Assembly: GCA_020859995.1 (NCBI GenBank)
Contig: JAJBVE010000231.1
Location: forward strand, 1-47,475
DNA: 47,475 nt
From: Clostridiales bacterium
GTDB lineage: Bacteria > Bacillota > Clostridia > Lachnospirales > Lachnospiraceae
Reading direction: 5' to 3'
Shown here: positions 44,299 through 47,475 of the stretch, piece after piece
How the letters are laid out: each line of letters opens with the position of its first letter
How positions within the stretch are numbered: the stretch's first letter is position 1
The notes under the pieces: generated by a model
The model's database searches: none
What the model was told of the DNA's origin: nothing
The model's input: the letters and a program-made list of their open reading frames with translations, nothing else
Translations under genes and position numbers: made by a program

Positions 44299-45990
44299 TC
44301 AGAAGCGAAAATAAATAAAGGCATTATAAGTCCCTCCCGCAAGACTCAGCATGCAGAGTATCAGAAGCACGATAGTCAGCGGCCAGGACAGTATCTGACA
44401 AAGCTTTTTCCCTTCCAGCCTCCGCACGACCGGCGTGGAAGCTGCCACACCCGCAATAAACGCGGCAAGGTTCAGAGGCGTAAGCTGAGACATTACCAGA
44501 CGCATCGACGCGTTGTCAAACGTAAATCCGGTAAACATCATCTTTACCCATAAAACTCCCGCCTGCAAAGAATCTGCCCGGAAAAATACAAAACCGATCA
44601 GCACCGCCAGAAGCACATACAGATGCCCAAGAAACTTTCGCGCCACAGATGTAGAGGAAGATACCCCCCCTACTTTGGAAAAAACGGCTTTCGCGCCTGC
44701 CTCGTCTTTTAGCGGCTTCTTTTTTCCGCCGCTCAATCTGTTTTTCAGCATCGGCAGCCATTCCTCCAAAAGCAAAAAGAACCCATGATAAAGCCCCCAG
44801 AACAGGAAAGTCAGCTTTGCTCCATGCCAGATGCCGGTACACGCAAACACGATCACCTTGTTGATGCCGGTGCGCAGCTTCCCTTTGCGGTTGCCGCCCA
44901 GAGGAATGTATAAGTACTCCCGGAACCAGGTCGACAGGGAAATATGCCACCTGCGCCAGAATTCCTTCATAGACGCAGCCATATACGGATAGCGGAAATT
45001 CTCTTTAAAATGGAAGCCAAACACCGCCCCCAGGCCGATCGCCATATCACTATAGCCGCCAAAGTCAAAATAAATCTGCAGCATATAGGCAATCGCCCCG
45101 ACCCAGGCTCCCAGAATATTGATACTTCCAATCCCCGCGTCAAAGAGAGTATCCGCGACGGCTCCCATATAATTGGCAATCAGCACCTTCTTCGCAAGTC
45201 CCGTCACAAAACGGCGGATGCCAAAGACCGTCCCGTCAAGCGTCAGCGAACGGTGTTTCAGTTCTTCCGCAATATCATGATACTTGACAATCGGGCCGGC
45301 TATCAGCTGCGGGAAGAAGGAAATATAAAGCATCAGCCGAAACAGGCTGCGCTCCGCTTTCACATCTTCGCGGTACACATCTATGACATACGAAAGCGCC
45401 TGAAACGTAAAAAAGGAAATGCCAATCGGAAGATCAATGTCCGGTACCGGCACCTGAATCAGGCCGAGAGCATTCCAGAGTTCCGCGAGGAACCCCGCGT
45501 ATTTAAATACACCCAGAACCCCCAGGTTCTGCAGCACAGCCAACAGCATGACCTGCCGTCTTCTCCTGGGGAACCGCTCGATCAGTCCTGCCCAGATATA
45601 GTTCAGCACCGCCGAAAAAATCATCAGGAACACATACACTGGTTCGCCATAAGCATAAAACAGCAGACTGGCTGCCAGAAGAAGGATGTTTTTATAATCG
45701 CAGCAGCCGGATTGCGAAAGCCCCTGCTCATTATACAGCAAACCAGACGAGGATGATCGCTCACCCTCGTCTGTGAAAACCGATACTGATACGCTATCGT
45801 CCGGTGCGCCTTTATCCGCCCCATCCTTTTCCGGCACGCGCCCGGTCCTGCCAGGACACCCCCGCTGTGCCTCCTCCTCGAGCGGAGGCATCTCTTTCCT
45901 GCGTTTTAGCCTCTTATATGGGCAAATCCAGTACAAAATCAATACCACCGGTAAAAAAACGCAGATAAATTCCAACGAACTGAAAACCAT
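44299..45990 (-). CDS. MBOAT family O-acyltransferase (AlgI/DltB-like)
   Basis: 563 aa, about 11-12 transmembrane segments. It passes acyl groups across the membrane. Family motifs are PIGISFFTFQALSYVIDVYR, FPQLIAGPIV, FDFGGYSDMAIGLG, EFWRRWHISLSTWFREYLYIPLGG, the catalytic-His stretch GIWHGAKLTFLFWG, and GLYHG. The first loop (about 26-99), normally around ten residues, is enlarged with a charged, Ser/Gly-rich segment. The start at 45990 is preceded only by AGGGAAAGAAA. An open extension to 46020 is possible but less likely. It pairs with the AlgX-like gene downstream. Confidence 0.92.
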   Translation of the reverse strand: MVFSSLEFICVFLPVVLILYWICPYKRLKRRKEMPPLEEEAQRGCPGRTGRVPEKDGADKGAPDDSVSVSVFTDEGERSSSSGLLYNEQGLSQSGCCDYKNILLLAASLLFYAYGEPVYVFLMIFSAVLNYIWAGLIERFPRRRRQVMLLAVLQNLGVLGVFKYAGFLAELWNALGLIQVPVPDIDLPIGISFFTFQALSYVIDVYREDVKAERSLFRLMLYISFFPQLIAGPIVKYHDIAEELKHRSLTLDGTVFGIRRFVTGLAKKVLIANYMGAVADTLFDAGIGSINILGAWVGAIAYMLQIYFDFGGYSDMAIGLGAVFGFHFKENFRYPYMAASMKEFWRRWHISLSTWFREYLYIPLGGNRKGKLRTGINKVIVFACTGIWHGAKLTFLFWGLYHGFFLLLEEWLPMLKNRLSGGKKKPLKDEAGAKAVFSKVGGVSSSTSVARKFLGHLYVLLAVLIGFVFFRADSLQAGVLWVKMMFTGFTFDNASMRLVMSQLTPLNLAAFIAGVAASTPVVRRLEGKKLCQILSWPLTIVLLILCMLSLAGGTYNAFIYFRF

Positions 45991-46105
45991 TTTCTTTCCC
46001 TGCTGCTCTGTACAAATCAAATAACTGTAATTCTAAACGCCCTGCGCGAATCAGACGCAGACATCGCGCCTCGCTGATCGCTCTGTATCGCGTCTGCTCA
46101 CCAGA

Positions 46106-47176
46106 TCAGAAATCTATATAAGCGACTGAGCCGTCCGAATAAGTTACAATATAGTATCCATGGTCACTTCCGTCACAGTCATAAACCGCCTCACGGCTTA
46201 CTTCCGTTTTTCCGCCGGAGCTGCTGGAACTACTTGAACTACTGGAACTGCTGGAGCTTGCAGCCGCTGCCGCTGCTGCTGCCTGAGCCGCTGCCGCCGC
46301 CTGGGCAGCCGCTGCCGCCTCAATAGCCGCGCGTGCCGTTGCCTCTGCTTCCACAGCAGCCTCCGCTTCACTGGCATCCGCGGTCAGATAGCGGGCGGCA
46401 ACATAGCCGGTAAGATCTCCCTGCGTCACCTTGAACCAGCTGGAAGTACCGCCAAGGACCTCCACCTCACTGCCCCGCTCGGCAGTGCCAAGAAGCGTAG
46501 AATCTCCGCTGGCTTCTTCCCGGATATTGACCATGCCAACCGTGTACATCGTAACCGGCGTCTCCAGCTCCACATCTTCCGCGGTCTCATAGAAATACTT
46601 CTCATCGCCGGCCTCATCTGTCCCCTTCAAAAATACAAAACCGATTTTTTCTACCAGCGTCAGGCCGCTAAACCCTGTCAGGCTGACATTCTCAAAAGTA
46701 TGTACAGTACCATCCGCTTCCACCGCCAGCAGGACTGCTGACGCCTCCTCAGAAGTCTCAGCCGCGTCCCCGGAGTCCTCCGCTGTATCTTCGGCAGATA
46801 CTTCCGCAGAATCTTCTCCGTCCGCCGTGGTCTCTTCATTTTCGCTGTCAGCGACTGTCTCAAAGGTCAGGCTCGCAATGCCCAGCCCCGTCTCATCTGT
46901 AACAATCACTGTCTCAGAGTCCGCCGCCAGCTCCAACTGCGGAGCCTCCGTCTCTGTTTCTGTCTCAGACTCTGTGTCCGTCTCGCCCTCGTCCAGTGAC
47001 TCCGCGGCTGTGTCTTCCTCCGTCTGGGTTTCTTCTGCCTCTAAAACCTCTGCGGCATTCTCCGTCTGTGCCTCCTCGGCATACACTGCGGCCGCAAACG
47101 CATTTGAAAGCCCGGACACTCCCAATAACGCTGCCAGCAAAACGCTGCCCAGCTTCTTACTAAAAGGATTCTTCAT
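46106..47176 (-). CDS. Secreted SH3b-domain protein with acidic and Ala/Ser-rich regions
   Basis: 356 aa. Signal peptide of about 33 residues. Residues 35-150 are a Glu/Thr/Asp-rich segment including ETETETE. Residues 205-266 are a bacterial SH3 domain (VNIREEASGDSTLLGTAERG, SSWFKVTQGDLTGYVAARYL), a common peptidoglycan-binding fold. An Ala-rich helix (283-306), a run of 14 Ser (307-320) and a small C-terminal beta unit (YYIVTYSDGSVAYIDF) follow. No enzymatic domain is visible, so a wall-associated structural or adaptor role is inferred. AAAGGGAGAAAGACAAA precedes the ATG. The leader after the strong promoter is about 90 bases. Confidence 0.85.
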   Translation of the reverse strand: MKNPFSKKLGSVLLAALLGVSGLSNAFAAAVYAEEAQTENAAEVLEAEETQTEEDTAAESLDEGETDTESETETETEAPQLELAADSETVIVTDETGLGIASLTFETVADSENEETTADGEDSAEVSAEDTAEDSGDAAETSEEASAVLLAVEADGTVHTFENVSLTGFSGLTLVEKIGFVFLKGTDEAGDEKYFYETAEDVELETPVTMYTVGMVNIREEASGDSTLLGTAERGSEVEVLGGTSSWFKVTQGDLTGYVAARYLTADASEAEAAVEAEATARAAIEAAAAAQAAAAAQAAAAAAAASSSSSSSSSSSSSSGGKTEVSREAVYDCDGSDHGYYIVTYSDGSVAYIDF

Positions 47177-47272
47177 TTTGTCTTTCTCCCTTTCTCGGTT
47201 TCTTTAAATACCTTTGACTTCTCAAGAATTGTCAGAAACTTTTTTCTTAAGAATTGTTAAATTTTTGTTGTG

Positions 47273-47301
47273 ATTATAGCAACATCAATGTTCCCTGTCA
47301 A
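47273..47301 (-). promoter_or_regulatory. Perfect consensus promoter of the SH3b protein gene
   Basis: Minus strand TTGACA (47296-47301), a 17-base spacer, and TATAAT (47273-47278). This matches the consensus at all twelve positions. The leader contains TTCTTAAGAA-type repeats (47223-47258) just after the start point. Confidence 0.85.
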
Positions 47302-47353
47302 TAGCCGATCCGCCGCCTGTAATGGCTTTTCTTCCATATGTTTTCCGTGCATA

Positions 47354-47392
47354 GAGTCTGGTCACGGCGAATCCCATGCCGGGTGATTCCGC
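47354..47392 (+). promoter_or_regulatory. AGTCTGGTCAC element followed by a hairpin, in the gene-free window end
   Basis: The 11-base string AGTCTGGTCAC recurs at 14502-14512, also upstream of a surface-protein gene. Here it is followed by an imperfect GAATCCC/GGG-GATTC hairpin (47367-47392) and five T on the plus strand, so a short plus-strand RNA or an upstream gene end is possible. The rest of 47177-47475 holds only the promoter described and AT-rich sequence. Confidence 0.3.
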
Positions 47393-47475
47393 TTTTTATA
47401 TGAATGGATTTAAGAGATTCTTAACAGCGCTAAAGAATAAAAACTTTTCGCGATAAAAATGCTTGTATTTTCCCA

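Noticed and set aside
46021-46105. Hairpins after the SH3b gene as a terminator
   Set aside because: Arms such as CAGAC-CGCG/CGCGTCTG can be drawn, but they have bulges and no T run on the minus strand.

Overview
The window (about 47.5 kb, GC roughly 50%) looks like a chromosomal segment of a gut-type Clostridia, most likely Lachnospiraceae. The evidence is the gene order dgt-dnaG-rpoD-trmK, a single-chain alpha2 glycyl-tRNA synthetase, secreted proteins rich in Thr/Glu tracts, BspA-like leucine-rich repeat and InlB-type B-repeat surface proteins, and anaerobic-type (CbiG/CbiT) cobalamin genes. This assignment is inferred from gene content, not from a database search. Nearly every gene is on the minus strand, so transcription runs from high to low coordinates.

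Layout from left to right. 0-1.1 kb: a 58-codon ORF and a PHP-family histidinol phosphatase. 1.2-1.7 kb: a gene-poor stretch with a compound inverted repeat, then a par/Fst-like type I toxin-antitoxin module. That module has a 28-residue membrane peptide on the minus strand, a short convergent RNA on the plus strand, a shared terminator and a 20-base direct repeat linking the two transcripts. I consider it the most interesting find. 1.9-10.5 kb: housekeeping genes glyQS, a lipoprotein, recO, era, an M16C metallopeptidase and a DUF1461 membrane protein, with repeat arrays between and inside genes. 10.7-14.3 kb: a 1177-residue B-repeat surface protein. 14.6-15.0 kb: the RNase P RNA gene with its own promoter and terminator. 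15-21.8 kb: a TGS-like/uridine-kinase family protein, then the replication/transcription block trmK, rpoD, dnaG, dgt.

21.9-30.2 kb: cobalamin genes (a cobK-cbiE-cbiT fusion, cobJ, cbiG) interspersed with a DUF554 protein, a large membrane protein and a truncated AAA-ATPase-like gene that runs in frame into cobJ. 30.2-33.3 kb: a decayed type I restriction-modification locus. It has an hsdR N-terminal fragment, an hsdM remnant with a lost 5' half and a frameshift, no recognisable hsdS, and two RhuM-family genes between them, one fused to a Fic domain and one internally deleted. 33.4-42.7 kb: an unknown protein, an RpiB/LacAB isomerase, a BspA-like leucine-rich repeat protein, a PepV-type dipeptidase, a PfkB sugar kinase and a CPA2-type cation/proton antiporter. 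42.8-46 kb: an AlgX/AlgJ-like plus MBOAT pair for O-acylation of an exported glycan. 46.1-47.2 kb: an SH3b secreted protein, followed by a gene-free end with a strong promoter.

Several core proteins carry low-complexity or repeated insertions (Era KH region, sigma factor N-terminus, M16C peptidase, MBOAT first loop). Together with the minisatellite between era and recO, this suggests a genome prone to short tandem duplication. No tRNA genes, CRISPR array, T-box or cobalamin riboswitch were recognised.
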